From a virus: a stretch of DNA of 64,000 bases. The DNA is taken from the IMG/VR virus record IMGVR_UViG_3300042880_000288, positions 56,702-120,701 of that record. One strand, written 5' to 3'. The position numbers and the translations under genes were made by a program. Positions 1 to 9,405 of this stretch are shown here, in pieces (within the stretch, counting starts at the first letter, position 1; each line of letters begins with the position of its first letter). The notes beneath the pieces were generated by a model, which ran no database searches, was not told where the DNA came from, and saw only the letters and a list, made by a program, of their open reading frames with translations.

Positions 1-679
1 GGATTCTTTGATCTTCCATCCAAGTTTTAGGATGTGATGACTGAAGTGCATGAGTTATAAAATTATAGAATGCCCACAAACTATCTGTATTAGCAAATAC
101 ATGTATTGGTTTCTTCATTTGATCTCTTACCAGACTAGCTTGTTCAGTAGTAAGAATTTCATATTCAGCAAACAATACTCCTAATAGCTGAGACTGTTTT
201 CTTTTATTCAATGTTACAACTTCCATAGCAGCTTTATCAGAAACAAGTTGATTATAATACATATGTGCATTAGCCACATAATCATCAATAGTAGCTTTTA
301 CTTCTGCATCTGCAGTACCTGTATGTTTTCTAACCCAACTACCAACTTCACCAGAAATCATAGTAGAACCAGTTTTTAAACTATAAGCACCAACTACACA
401 TTTAAACTTTACTTGTTTATTATAACTGTTTGTCCATGCAAACATCATAGTTAATTCAGGATCTGAATTATAATTTAATCTATAAATTCCTTGAGCAATT
501 TGCCCATCAGCAGTACATCTGTACTCCTCATCTACAATACCAAACCCTGCATTAGCAAGGGCTGTATAGGCATAATCAATAACAAATTGGTGACTTATAA
601 CAGTATAAGTAGCACCATGATTAGGTAATGGAACACTAACTAAGTGTCCCTTTGTACAATTTGAAATTTTCTTTGGCAT
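1..679 (-). CDS. DUF932-like phage protein, C-terminus cut by window edge
   Basis: An open reading frame runs from an ATG at 679 through the left edge without a stop; about 226 residues are visible. The stretch MMFAWTNSYNKQVKFKCVVG followed by YSLKTGSTMISGEVGSWVRKHTG resembles the core of the DUF932 (phage/plasmid-like TIGR03299) family, and the segment ending LWAFYNFITHALQSSHPKTW fits its later part. Function of that family is not established; it is common in phages and plasmids and often sits with replication genes. It follows PolB after a one-base gap and so is in the same operon. The family call is from remembered motif similarity only. Confidence 0.65.
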   Translation of the reverse strand, partial: MPKKISNCTKGHLVSVPLPNHGATYTVISHQFVIDYAYTALANAGFGIVDEEYRCTADGQIAQGIYRLNYNSDPELTMMFAWTNSYNKQVKFKCVVGAYSLKTGSTMISGEVGSWVRKHTGTADAEVKATIDDYVANAHMYYNQLVSDKAAMEVVTLNKRKQSQLLGVLFAEYEILTTEQASLVRDQMKKPIHVFANTDSLWAFYNFITHALQSSHPKTWMEDQRI

Positions 680-680
680 T

Positions 681-2582
681 TTAAAATAAACTTAATTGAT
701 TTATAATAGGTTGTAAGCTTTGTATTTCTTTTCTTACTTTTTCAATATAAAAATCATAATTGATTTCATATTCATCTATAGGAAGTTTTACATGTGCATT
801 TAGCACCTGTTGCATCCATTTTCCGGCTTCAACCTGAATTTCTCTATTATCAGAATTATTCTTCTTAATAATTTTAGAACCAGACTTACATATATAATAT
901 CTTATAGTATGCTGCAGTTCTTTTACTGTATACTCTCCATCTTTTACAAAATGTTGGAAAAACTTCCAGTCTCCTCTAATCTTGACACCACCACAAAAAT
1001 CAAATATATCAGTGCAATTCCTAATATATGTTTCAGGTTCAACCCCTTCTACAAAATATGCATGTAATGCTTTAGGTACAACTAAAAAACTTTTGTTTTT
1101 ATGAAGTGCAAGGTCTGCAAACTCAAATCTACCTTTACACTTAGACTTACCATCTTCAGTGATAGCTATATAGTTATTGACATCACCAAGTATTAATTTA
1201 GTATACTTATCATGTTCTAACTGTAGATTAGTCATTTCTTCCCACCTCTTGCAGATTTCCATATATTTAGCTTCATACTTTCTAGGTATCATAGTCTCAA
1301 GACCATCTGTATTCTGCATTAAAGGAACAGCATCTGGAATTTCTTCACAAATCATTTCATACAACATTGTAAGACTTAGCTGACCATTAATTGTAATCCT
1401 CATGGTAAACTGTGGATCATATAGAAAACTATTCTCATCATTGCTGAGTCCATAAGTTGAATTAAGAATAATCTTATATACATAATTCTTGGGATCTTTC
1501 TTTGGGATCTTTTTTCTTTCTTCAAAAAACCATTCATACAGTTCACAAAATTCTTGTTTAGGTAAATGTGCAGGAGCCCATTTATTTCTAATAGCTAGAT
1601 TAGGATAAAAACTTACAACATCTGAAGTCATAATTATCATGTCTTCATTAGATTCATAAACTTTAGTTTCTCTAGCACCATGGACACCACCAAGACCAAA
1701 ATCTGTTTTTACTCCTTTGTAGTTTACAGAATACTTAAAGCCTCCTTTTGTTTCATTAGGAAATATTACTGCCTCTTTAAATTTTTCTAATAACTTTTGA
1801 AATGGAGCTGTAGTAAATTGAATATAAGGTAGAATTATATGTTTGACTTCAATCTTATCCCGCAAAGTTCTAAGTTTTCTAAGTTGTGCTTTTTTAATCC
1901 CAGTCTTTTTACTGAGAAAATACATAAAAAGTTCTTTAGATATCCTTGGTTCTGATGCAGAATATAAGTCAATTTCATATTCATTAGTAAGATCTCTTCT
2001 CAAATCAATTTGGCTTTTACTTAATTGCATAATAGCTTTAGTTGACTTGACATCATTTATACAATACTTTAAAATATTGTTTATTTGTCCCTCATTTTCA
2101 ATCTCAGTAGTATGATGTATTGGCATGTCCACTATATTCTTCCAATCCATACTAAACTGAATCCACTTTAGTGAACTTCTTTTAGCTGGATTATCCCAGT
2201 GGTTAAGTTTAAATACATCTAACTGCTTAATTGTCAAATCTCTAGGTCCAAATTCAGGAAAATTTCCTTGGTTCTGATTAGAGATTGTTTGTTGTGCTAT
2301 TTGATATAGCTTTCTAGCAACTTCATCACCACTCATTATTTTGAGTTGGTCTGCATTTCTAATAACATATTCAGTTATTTGACTGTCAAAAGCCAAACCA
2401 TTAAAACTAACATGCCATTCTCCATGTGTTGCATTTCTATACAGGAAGTTAGCAAAATCTTCAGTATCATTTCTACTTTTATGAATGATAAAAATTTCTT
2501 GATGTTCAGATTTTACATCTTCAAAGACTCCCATGAAACAATTACTAAGAGTTTCATAGTCCATTACCCAATGTGTTCTCAT
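681..2582 (-). CDS. Family B DNA polymerase with 3'-5' exonuclease
   Basis: Replicative polymerase of the phage, 633 aa. The N-terminal proofreading domain shows Exo I DYET (residues 8-11), Exo II SFNGLAFD (about 59-66) and Exo III YCINDV (about 172-177). The polymerase domain shows motif A DVVSFYP, motif B KIILNSTYG and motif C NTDG in place of the usual DTD. All catalytic blocks are present, so the enzyme should be active although compact for family B. The ATG overlaps the stop of the upstream zinc-ribbon gene (ATGA), indicating translational coupling, and a DUF932-like gene follows after 1 bp. Crass-like and flavobacterial phages use either PolA or PolB; this one belongs to the PolB group. 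Confidence 0.95.
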   Translation of the reverse strand: MRTHWVMDYETLSNCFMGVFEDVKSEHQEIFIIHKSRNDTEDFANFLYRNATHGEWHVSFNGLAFDSQITEYVIRNADQLKIMSGDEVARKLYQIAQQTISNQNQGNFPEFGPRDLTIKQLDVFKLNHWDNPAKRSSLKWIQFSMDWKNIVDMPIHHTTEIENEGQINNILKYCINDVKSTKAIMQLSKSQIDLRRDLTNEYEIDLYSASEPRISKELFMYFLSKKTGIKKAQLRKLRTLRDKIEVKHIILPYIQFTTAPFQKLLEKFKEAVIFPNETKGGFKYSVNYKGVKTDFGLGGVHGARETKVYESNEDMIIMTSDVVSFYPNLAIRNKWAPAHLPKQEFCELYEWFFEERKKIPKKDPKNYVYKIILNSTYGLSNDENSFLYDPQFTMRITINGQLSLTMLYEMICEEIPDAVPLMQNTDGLETMIPRKYEAKYMEICKRWEEMTNLQLEHDKYTKLILGDVNNYIAITEDGKSKCKGRFEFADLALHKNKSFLVVPKALHAYFVEGVEPETYIRNCTDIFDFCGGVKIRGDWKFFQHFVKDGEYTVKELQHTIRYYICKSGSKIIKKNNSDNREIQVEAGKWMQQVLNAHVKLPIDEYEINYDFYIEKVRKEIQSLQPIINQLSLF

Positions 2583-2809
2583 ATTACTTTTTTAAATAAA
2601 CCATTAGCAATTGGATCAAGTAGTTTATTTGTGGATAGTTCTACTTTTGTTATTTTAGGCATTTTTGGTTCACACTTGCTGCAATGACTAATCATTTCAT
2701 GATGAGTAGATCCACAACACTGACATGCAATTGGAAAATGAAAATAAGTCCTAGTTAAATTATTATTTAACTTACATATGTCACAACGACCATATTCTCT
2801 ATCACCCAT
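2579..2809 (-). CDS. Small zinc-ribbon protein upstream of PolB
   Basis: 76 aa with cysteine pairs CDIC, CQCC and CSKC and an HH pair between them, consistent with one or two zinc-binding sites. No enzymatic motif is visible. It starts a short operon (zinc protein, PolB, DUF932-like) behind the terminator at 2853-2883 and overlaps PolB by 4 bases. Such ribbons in phages usually bind nucleic acid or a replication partner; the exact role here is unknown. Confidence 0.7.
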   Translation of the reverse strand: MGDREYGRCDICKLNNNLTRTYFHFPIACQCCGSTHHEMISHCSKCEPKMPKITKVELSTNKLLDPIANGLFKKVI

Positions 2810-2852
2810 AAGACTTGTGTTCAGTTAAGCTGTTCCCCCATTTAAGTAAATA

Positions 2853-2883
2853 AAAAAAGAGGGTGTTTGGTACCCACCCTCTT
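2853..2883 (-). terminator. Rho-independent terminator after the 2903-3250 gene
   Basis: On the minus strand a perfect AGAGGGTG/CACCCTCT stem with a short loop is followed by a run of T. It closes the operon that begins near 6206 and separates it from the PolB operon. Confidence 0.85.
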
Positions 2884-2902
2884 TCTGGTTTTTTGGTATT
2901 GT

Positions 2903-3250
2903 TTAAGCTTGCTCAGCCATAAACTTCTTATAATCAAACTTTGCATTAACTGCAAACATTTTGATTAATTCTTCCATAGCCTCAGTATCTTCAATATAAA
3001 ATTCTTGAAACACTTCTACTTTGTGTCTCTCCTGTTTCATACCTTTTGTACCAGCTATTGCCTGTCCATACTCATCTAGTTTGGGCAGCATATGCAATGT
3101 AGTTTTTTTAATCTTAGAGATTATTACAAATACTTTTGTTCCTGGATCAAAAATACATTCCACATATGGGCATGTATCATTAATAGGAATCATTCTAAAA
3201 GTTTGTTTTTCTTGCCAAGTTGCTTGGACAAGCATCATTGATTGTGTCAT
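2903..3250 (-). CDS. Hypothetical protein, 115 aa
   Basis: Not recognised. The protein is soluble and mixed in character, with a probable beta-rich first half (CPYVECIFDPGTKVFVIISKIKKTT) and a charged helical C-terminus (EDTEAMEELIKMFAVNAKFD). It is the last gene of the 6206-2903 operon, directly before a strong terminator, and lies among replication genes, which suggests a DNA-metabolism accessory role. The start at 3250 (MTQSMM) follows an A-rich leader. Confidence 0.7.
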   Translation of the reverse strand: MTQSMMLVQATWQEKQTFRMIPINDTCPYVECIFDPGTKVFVIISKIKKTTLHMLPKLDEYGQAIAGTKGMKQERHKVEVFQEFYIEDTEAMEELIKMFAVNAKFDYKKFMAEQA

Positions 3251-3276
3251 TTGTTGGTTTTTTAATTAAATACAAA

Positions 3277-3843
3277 TTAATCTATAATTTCTAAATTCTG
3301 CAAGTCTGCAACTGAAATTTGTAGATTTTCTTTTTCTAAATCAGGCTTGTCACATAACTCACCCACACTACTTAACAAACTTACAGGAACATCTAATAGT
3401 TCTGCATATCTGTCATACCATTTTTCTGGAAATAAATAACTATATACATAGACATAGTTACCTCCATGTTTGTCAAAATAATCAAGAATTTTGCGCTTTA
3501 AATTCATATTAAGTTTACTGTAATTACCACTAACTATATTATCCCAGTCAATCCCCATATCAGAGAAATCAAATGTAAATACACTAGTGTTATCATCAGC
3601 CTTCACATAATCACATAACCTAGTATGTGTTAATAAAACATCTTTTTCAAATTTTAAATATTCAATGTCTTTTCTATTCTCATACACACATATAAACTTC
3701 ATATCCTCGGTGCTGTAGTTTTTTCCCCAAGACAAATAAGTCTCTGTTGGAATAGCAGGTGCCCCTCTTTTTATGCCCAAGAGCGGATATATAAATATCT
3801 TGGACTTTTGAAAATATTTGCCATAAAGCGCATTAATAACCAT
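3277..3843 (-). CDS. Hypothetical protein, 188 aa
   Basis: Not recognised. Visible features are an aromatic-rich N-terminus (ALYGKYFQKSKIFIYPLLG) and a C-terminal segment rich in Asp and Glu. The 4-base gap to the RecB-family nuclease gene and shared orientation place it in the same operon. No catalytic motif stands out. Confidence 0.7.
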   Translation of the reverse strand: MVINALYGKYFQKSKIFIYPLLGIKRGAPAIPTETYLSWGKNYSTEDMKFICVYENRKDIEYLKFEKDVLLTHTRLCDYVKADDNTSVFTFDFSDMGIDWDNIVSGNYSKLNMNLKRKILDYFDKHGGNYVYVYSYLFPEKWYDRYAELLDVPVSLLSSVGELCDKPDLEKENLQISVADLQNLEIID

Positions 3844-3847
3844 AAAC

Positions 3848-4864
3848 TTACAATTTAATATTACCTACTGCTAAGTCATATGGTAGGTCATATCTTTTCT
3901 GTATATAATGCCATTTGGCAATTTCTAATACAGATTTAAAATCACTTTTCCATTGACTCATTGTTTCTACAGAGACTTGGAAAGGATAAACTAAATTGTA
4001 TTTGTCAATTACAATAAAAGTTACTTGAACCTGCCAGTCTCTGGCATCCGGTTTATCTTTCAAGAATTTATCTGAAGCTAGAATAGTATAGATAACTCCT
4101 TGTATCCAATACTTGTAATATTCTACAGCATCAGGAAAATCTTGAATAGACTTACCTGTTGTTTTGAGGTCATTGATAAAAATTATCTTTGCCTCTTTAT
4201 CAACAACAACATTGTCAAGTACTCCGTGTAAACCAAAGGGTAATTTTTCATGGTCAACCTTAATATGCAACTCATTATAGGTCTCAATGTGAGTGTCTTC
4301 CTCAGTTATATCTAGTGCTAATAGTGTTCTCACATCACTATTACTCTTTAGTATTTCAACCTGTGCTTTGCAGCCATCCAAAGTAGGTTCATCAACTATT
4401 GATTTGTCTAGACTATTTTTAAGGAATTCAAAATACTCTTTGTGTTCATCAGTAAGTATCTTGTCAAGTCTTTGCTGATCAGTTTTAAGATTCTGATAAA
4501 GGTTTGCTGTAAGTAGTTGTGTGAGTATATCTTGTGGGTAGTCCTCCAAAATTAAGGAATTATTTTCATATCCAAGATGTATCCTAAAAATATTATCAAT
4601 AATTTTTCTAGGATTGTCACTAGGTAGTTTTCCCGGTAGGGATATAAATTTATCATTATATTTCTCTTTCTCAAATAAAAGGCAGTGAAGGACACTACCA
4701 CCTACAAGGTGAGCATCCTTACTGTCTTCCCTCTGGTTGAGCACATAATGATTGTAGAATAAAGCAGGTGAAAAAAGTAACTTATTCAACCCACTATAAC
4801 TAAAATAAAACTTTTGTTTGTAAAATCTCTCTAGTTCATCAGAACCATTCAAAGTCTGTATCAT
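3848..4864 (-). CDS. PD-(D/E)XK nuclease, RecB/RecE-type exonuclease
   Basis: 338 aa. The order FSYSGLNKLLFSPALF, GGSVLHCLLF (the conserved His of the fold), GLHGVLDNVVVD (acidic residue) and IFINDLKTTGKS (D-x-K pair), followed by a Q-rich helix YYKYWIQGVIY, is that of RecB-like or RecE-like phage exonucleases (DUF3799-like). It would resect DNA ends in recombination together with the Sak4-like ATPase and SSB further upstream. The start overlaps the end of the 455-aa gene by 26 bases. A second RecB-family nuclease is encoded near the terminase (43128-43958). Confidence 0.8.
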   Translation of the reverse strand: MIQTLNGSDELERFYKQKFYFSYSGLNKLLFSPALFYNHYVLNQREDSKDAHLVGGSVLHCLLFEKEKYNDKFISLPGKLPSDNPRKIIDNIFRIHLGYENNSLILEDYPQDILTQLLTANLYQNLKTDQQRLDKILTDEHKEYFEFLKNSLDKSIVDEPTLDGCKAQVEILKSNSDVRTLLALDITEEDTHIETYNELHIKVDHEKLPFGLHGVLDNVVVDKEAKIIFINDLKTTGKSIQDFPDAVEYYKYWIQGVIYTILASDKFLKDKPDARDWQVQVTFIVIDKYNLVYPFQVSVETMSQWKSDFKSVLEIAKWHYIQKRYDLPYDLAVGNIKL

Positions 4865-6206
4865 TCTTTTCTTCTGTTGGATTAATAGTTAGTTCTTCTG
4901 GGACCCCTGGAATTTCATTTAATTCAGATTCGGAAACAGGATTTGACTGTTCTAACTCTATTAACTCTGACTTGAGGTCATTTCTCTCAATTCTTAGTAA
5001 TGCAGTTTCTATGTCATCATCAGAGATTTCAAGGTCACTTTCAACCCTTTCAACCCCTAAAGCAACCCCCGCAACCCCTGGTATTGAATTTAGGTCCTCT
5101 AAATTAGCATGTAATTCAACAACCTCTTCTTCAACTTGACCCTCTGGTACAAAGTCTTCTATATTTTTATAGACATAGTTTTTATTTAACAAAGCAAGAG
5201 TTGCTTCATCAACAGTAATAGTTTTTACTTTAAAGTAATCAGTACCACCAGTTGATTCAATCTCATGAACATATTTCTTCATAATAATATCAATCTTATC
5301 TGTATCAACAACACCCTTGTCAATCAAAGACTTCATTATATCATCTATATCTGTATTCATATAACTATCTTTACCTAGATATCCAAGTAAAGATTTAAAG
5401 TTAACATGCTTTTTAGTATGACAGTTGTACATTTGATTATGATACTCTTTAAACAATAACTCTAAATAGAGTAAGCTATCTATATAGTTAGAATTAGCCA
5501 TTATCTCCATTGCCAAGATATGATTGTCATTATCAGAGCTCTTAAACATGTCAGATAATTGATCAAACATTACTGAATCTATGATAACTGCATCTGCACC
5601 ATTAATATGTTTAAGTAATGCAGCCTCTGTTAAAATAGTAGTATTTAATACCTTAGGAAAATATTCAGCATAGCTATTACTTACTTGATAAAAAGTATTA
5701 GAACTTCTCAATTCTATAGTTACTTCTGGATTTTTCATAGCTTCAATAAATACTTTTTCATTTCTAATTTCACTAGAAGAACTATAATCCATATAAACTC
5801 TGTCCTCAGTATAAAATTCAAGTGCTGTATCTACATTCTCTACATAATAATCATCCATTTTGTCTCTAACAGTTTCATAAATCTGTCTAAACATTTCTGT
5901 AGGCATGCTGTATAACCATCTTGTGTCACACATCTTATGAACTGTTGCAGTACCTGCAAATATATGTGTTGCAATATCTATATCTCTGACAGATTTAATA
6001 CCATATTGTATAGTTAAATCTTTTAGTTTTACCCTAGGAATATTCACTCCTGGTAAAAAATATAATTTGTCTCCTTTTGTAGGGACATAATCTCCATTGG
6101 ATACTTGTAAATCAGCCCTTGAATCAGGAGAACCAAAAAGTGGTTCAACAGTTATCTTGACCTCATCTGAAACTACTTCAATGTCAAAAAACAAATAATT
6201 TTTCAT
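4839..6206 (-). CDS. Large hypothetical protein, replication region, 455 aa
   Basis: Not recognised as a family. The N-terminus MKNYLFFDIEVVSDE is followed by mixed alpha/beta sequence; the middle carries FKSSDNDNHILAMEIM, a 16-residue motif also seen in the proteins at 8638-9057 and 42868-43131; the last 80 residues are acidic and low in complexity (VEEEVVELHANLEDLNSIP, ELNEIPGVPEEL). The FDIE at the start recalls a DxE exonuclease motif, but no partner motif is clear, so this is not called a nuclease. It begins an operon after the terminator at 6219-6243. Confidence 0.7.
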   Translation of the reverse strand: MKNYLFFDIEVVSDEVKITVEPLFGSPDSRADLQVSNGDYVPTKGDKLYFLPGVNIPRVKLKDLTIQYGIKSVRDIDIATHIFAGTATVHKMCDTRWLYSMPTEMFRQIYETVRDKMDDYYVENVDTALEFYTEDRVYMDYSSSSEIRNEKVFIEAMKNPEVTIELRSSNTFYQVSNSYAEYFPKVLNTTILTEAALLKHINGADAVIIDSVMFDQLSDMFKSSDNDNHILAMEIMANSNYIDSLLYLELLFKEYHNQMYNCHTKKHVNFKSLLGYLGKDSYMNTDIDDIMKSLIDKGVVDTDKIDIIMKKYVHEIESTGGTDYFKVKTITVDEATLALLNKNYVYKNIEDFVPEGQVEEEVVELHANLEDLNSIPGVAGVALGVERVESDLEISDDDIETALLRIERNDLKSELIELEQSNPVSESELNEIPGVPEELTINPTEEKNDTDFEWF

Positions 6207-6218
6207 TGTCTTAAGTTT

Positions 6219-6243
6219 AAAAAGGGGAGTATTACCTCCCCTT
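6219..6243 (-). terminator. Rho-independent terminator after the MoxR ATPase
   Basis: Minus-strand AAGGGGAG, a six-base loop and CTCCCCTT followed by T residues. It ends the long operon that carries primase, DUF6878, vWA and MoxR. Confidence 0.85.
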
Positions 6244-6301
6244 ATGTTTGTTTTAATTTGCTATAGGACTTGTAAAAAAGGGAAAAAGTTTTAACCCTTA
6301 A

Positions 6302-7471
6302 TTATTTTACAGCCATCTTCACCACGTCTTGATTCATCATCAATGAACTAAACTTAACTTTGTTACCATTAACAATTTCCTTAACCATGTAATATCTAAG
6401 GTCATTAGTAAATGCTTCACAGTCAGTAGTAAGTTTAGCTATCCTGTCAATAATAGGTTTACCTATACTTCCTTTGTCAGCCAAAGTCAATGAATAGTTA
6501 ATTACCCTTGTTGCAATTACACTAGAAATATCAGCACGGAAATCATCATCTTTACCAACTGCATTAGTAAGAGAGTTCATTACATACTGCTCATCTTTAG
6601 TTAGGATATCTGCAGGACTAATTATTCTATCAAGTTTGTTATTGATGAACATAGTAAACATTGAACTAAAATCTACACCAACAGAACCCTCACCAATCAT
6701 TTGAATCAATGGAAGATCATCCTCAAACTTAGGTACAGAACTAATAGCATTGAAGAAAGTAGTAATAGATCTTGGATTAACTCTTTGAGTTACCAACTCT
6801 GGGTGCATCAACATAAAGTTAATACATCTACCATCTATGTTTGCTTTCTCTGCCCACTTAGCCCATACATCAGCATCATATTTCAACTCAACAGATATAA
6901 ATCTAGTCTTCTGAGCAACATCTAAAGAAGTTACATTATAATCACCATTGTCTGGATTAGTAGTCAAGATAACATGCCAATTCTTTGGTAACTTCCAAGA
7001 AACATATTCCTGTCTATCTAGAATCTCCATGGTTGCTTGCATAAATCTTGCATCAGCTCTAGTATAATCATCAAGAATCAAGAAACCACCTTCACCTTTA
7101 CCCTGAATCCATTCAGGAGCAGCATGTGACATTCTCTTGCCCACAACTTTGAATTTATTTGCAGTAGCTGCAGCTATCTGAGATTCATTAATCCAACCTT
7201 CTTTACCTTCTGCATTTCTAATTTGAAATTCTTTTACAGGAAACCCAACCAAGTCACCTAATTCTTCTAACTGAGATAAATTCAGCTTTACAACATCCAT
7301 TTGTAATTCTTTACCCAACTGCATGATAGCAGAAGTTTTACCCAAACCAGCATCACCTTCAATATTAATAGCCACAGGAACTTTTCCTTCAGACTGAATG
7401 TGTTGGTTATTTTTAACCATGTGCTTAATAAAACTCTTTAACTCTTCAACATTTAATTGTACTTGACTCAT
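6302..7471 (-). CDS. MoxR-type AAA+ ATPase
   Basis: 389 aa. Walker A GDAGLGKT (about residues 37-44), Walker B FLILDDYTRAD, sensor-1 TTNPDNGDYNVTS and an NPRS segment in the lid are those of MoxR-family AAA+ proteins, which act as chaperones that load or remodel partners through vWA proteins. The partner is encoded directly upstream: the metallopeptidase/vWA gene at 7482-8663, 10 bases away. MoxR-vWA pairs in bacteria mature metal-containing or multi-subunit complexes; the target in this phage is unknown. No residue essential for ATP hydrolysis is obviously missing. Confidence 0.9.
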   Translation of the reverse strand: MSQVQLNVEELKSFIKHMVKNNQHIQSEGKVPVAINIEGDAGLGKTSAIMQLGKELQMDVVKLNLSQLEELGDLVGFPVKEFQIRNAEGKEGWINESQIAAATANKFKVVGKRMSHAAPEWIQGKGEGGFLILDDYTRADARFMQATMEILDRQEYVSWKLPKNWHVILTTNPDNGDYNVTSLDVAQKTRFISVELKYDADVWAKWAEKANIDGRCINFMLMHPELVTQRVNPRSITTFFNAISSVPKFEDDLPLIQMIGEGSVGVDFSSMFTMFINNKLDRIISPADILTKDEQYVMNSLTNAVGKDDDFRADISSVIATRVINYSLTLADKGSIGKPIIDRIAKLTTDCEAFTNDLRYYMVKEIVNGNKVKFSSLMMNQDVVKMAVK

Positions 7472-7481
7472 ACTCTTTTTT

Positions 7482-8663
7482 TTATAGTTCTAATTTAATT
7501 ACTTTTCCTGGTAAACTGTCATTCATATGGGATCTTTCTGACAAGACCCATAGAACATTTCCTTTAGGTCTTACACTTGTCCAACATTCACCGTCAGTAA
7601 AATACACCAGGCTTGTATATTTCTTTTGGTTTTCATTAAAGTACTCTAGGACAGGATCAAACTCAGTCCCACCTCTTCCAAATGCACTCATCTCAAATTT
7701 ACCTTTGTAAGGTTCAATTGATCTGATATTTGTATCACACTGTATTACAGTTACATCAACACCACATTTATAAATATGGTAGATTTCACTCATAAACTCT
7801 TTAAGTTCATCATCACTTACAGAACCTGAAGTATCTATAGCTAACAACATATGTTGTCTCATTTTTACTTTAAGACCCGGATTAGCATCAAACCTTCTAT
7901 TCTCTTTTCTTCTGATCTTCTTAGTAAATACTTTGGTACTAACACCAGTAAATCTCCTAATGAATCCTCTCCAGTCAAATTTAGGTTTAACAATCTCTTC
8001 AATTTTGATCAATCCTTCTATCTCCCCAGGAATATTACCTTTCTTCTTTTCTGTCTGCTCTTTAGCATCAGAAAGAACCTTTTGTAACTGTTTCTCTATA
8101 AGTTTCTGTTCTGCTTCTGTAAGATCTTCAAAGTCTTCCCAAGTACTGTGATCAGGTATCTCACCATTCTCTATATTCTCAAGAAGTTGATCCATATTAG
8201 AGTCTCCACAAGTACCATTCTTATCTTTTTCATCCTGAAGTTGATTCAGTTTGTCATAATAATATCTAGCACCGGCCTTTCTATCTAGTTCTATATCAGT
8301 ATAGTTATCTATATCAATACCACCTTCTGGTAGATACTGTTTACTTATATACTGATTTATCTCCATATCCATTGCTACATTAGCTAGTTTCTTGTTAGAA
8401 AACTTAAAGAATGTAGTAAGATGTCCAAAAGCAATATGTAGTAACTCATGCTTCAATAATCCATATCTGTGGTCTTCACTGAGACTTTCCCAGAACTCTG
8501 TATTAATAGTAAGCTGATAATTAATACCATTCTTGCTCACACCAGCTGTAGGAACTCTTTTACTGTCCCATAGCTTATTCAACATAATGAGAAAGAACCC
8601 ATAATAGGGCTCCTTCAACATTAGTTCTTTACCTGTTTTACTTAGACTCTGTTGTTTGTCCAT
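7482..8663 (-). CDS. Metallopeptidase-like plus vWA domain protein (DUF2201 type)
   Basis: 393 aa. The N-terminal half contains HELLHIAFGH, a HExxH...GH zinc site as in the DUF2201 putative metallopeptidase domain; a charged linker with KEQTEKKKGNIPGEIEGL follows; the C-terminal half has the MIDAS motif DTSGS (in LLAIDTSGSVSDDE) and the later Thr/Asp of a vWA-like fold. It pairs with the MoxR ATPase downstream and overlaps the upstream 139-aa gene by 26 bases. In bacteria this combination is widespread but poorly understood; the phage version is complete, so it is probably functional rather than a remnant. Confidence 0.88.
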   Translation of the reverse strand: MDKQQSLSKTGKELMLKEPYYGFFLIMLNKLWDSKRVPTAGVSKNGINYQLTINTEFWESLSEDHRYGLLKHELLHIAFGHLTTFFKFSNKKLANVAMDMEINQYISKQYLPEGGIDIDNYTDIELDRKAGARYYYDKLNQLQDEKDKNGTCGDSNMDQLLENIENGEIPDHSTWEDFEDLTEAEQKLIEKQLQKVLSDAKEQTEKKKGNIPGEIEGLIKIEEIVKPKFDWRGFIRRFTGVSTKVFTKKIRRKENRRFDANPGLKVKMRQHMLLAIDTSGSVSDDELKEFMSEIYHIYKCGVDVTVIQCDTNIRSIEPYKGKFEMSAFGRGGTEFDPVLEYFNENQKKYTSLVYFTDGECWTSVRPKGNVLWVLSERSHMNDSLPGKVIKLEL

Positions 8664-9057
8664 TGTCTTTTAGTTTAATGTTTATTTCAAAACTATCTGT
8701 TGGGTACCCAATTTGTTCTAACATTTTTGTCATATCTCTTACAAAATATTCCATAAACAACTCTACTGAATTCTTAGAACCTTTATGCCCTGTAATAAGA
8801 CTTAGAGTTCTTGGGCTAGTAAGATTACTTTCTCCAACTATACTTACTAGTTTGCTGTGTAATTTCTTCCCAGCCTCAGACCAGTCAGATCTTTGTACAC
8901 CAGAGAATTTATACATTACAAGTAACTCTCCTATGTATTTATCTACATCAACATTCTTCAATGCCTGAAATGCTACAATATGATTCTCTTTATCAGAGGA
9001 TTGTAACATATTTAATAAATTTCTTGTTTCTTCTTTGTCAAAAATCATTTTACTCAT
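8638..9057 (-). CDS. Hypothetical protein with SxDxxN helical motif, 139 aa
   Basis: No family recognised. Near residue 15 it carries LQSSDKENHIVAFQAL, closely similar to a segment of the 455-aa protein (4839-6206) and of the 87-aa protein near the terminase (42868-43131). The rest is helical and charged. It overlaps the vWA gene downstream by 26 bases and shares one base with the DUF6915 gene upstream, so it is translated with the MoxR-vWA pair and may be its adaptor or substrate; that is inference from position. Confidence 0.75.
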   Translation of the reverse strand: MSKMIFDKEETRNLLNMLQSSDKENHIVAFQALKNVDVDKYIGELLVMYKFSGVQRSDWSEAGKKLHSKLVSIVGESNLTSPRTLSLITGHKGSKNSVELFMEYFVRDMTKMLEQIGYPTDSFEINIKLKDNGQTTESK

Positions 9058-9404
9058 TAGTCTTCAATTTTTAAAGTTTTTATTGCCCATTTTTCAGGTT
9101 TACCACTTGCAATCATATCTACCCATTCTTTTGCAGTAGGGATATAGTTGTTGCAATCCTCTTTGACATGTTGTTCTCCTACATATCTTACATATACATC
9201 TTTACCGTCAGAGTTGGTAATAGTCATACCAAATCTTTGTTCACATTCAAATATACCCTCACTGTGGTGTCTGAATACTCTATGCATACTGTGTCCAATC
9301 CATCCTTTAGTTTCATCAAACCATTTATGGATTTCCAAATAATCTACAGGAGATCCTCCAAACTTTTTAGCTGAGGATTTTGCATGTTGCCAAGGATGTG
9401 CCAT
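9057..9404 (-). CDS. DUF6915 family protein
   Basis: 115 aa. The opening MAHPWQHAKSSAKKFGG, then WFDETKGWIGHSMHRVFRHH, CEQRFGMTITNSDGKDV and RYVGEQHVKEDC match what I recall of the DUF6915 family, found in many bacteria and phages with no known function. Several His residues and the HH pair could bind a metal, but this is unproven. It lies in the operon with GIY-YIG nuclease, DUF6878 and the MoxR-vWA pair. Confidence 0.8.
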   Translation of the reverse strand: MAHPWQHAKSSAKKFGGSPVDYLEIHKWFDETKGWIGHSMHRVFRHHSEGIFECEQRFGMTITNSDGKDVYVRYVGEQHVKEDCNNYIPTAKEWVDMIASGKPEKWAIKTLKIED

Positions 9405-9405
9405 A

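Noticed and set aside
810-2687. Several plus-strand frames of 60-115 codons opposite PolB
   Set aside because: All lie antisense to a gene with intact polymerase and exonuclease motifs; composition is that of shadows.
4839-6206. DEDD exonuclease call from the N-terminal FFDIE
   Set aside because: Only one motif is seen, with no second and third acidic block, so the call was not made.
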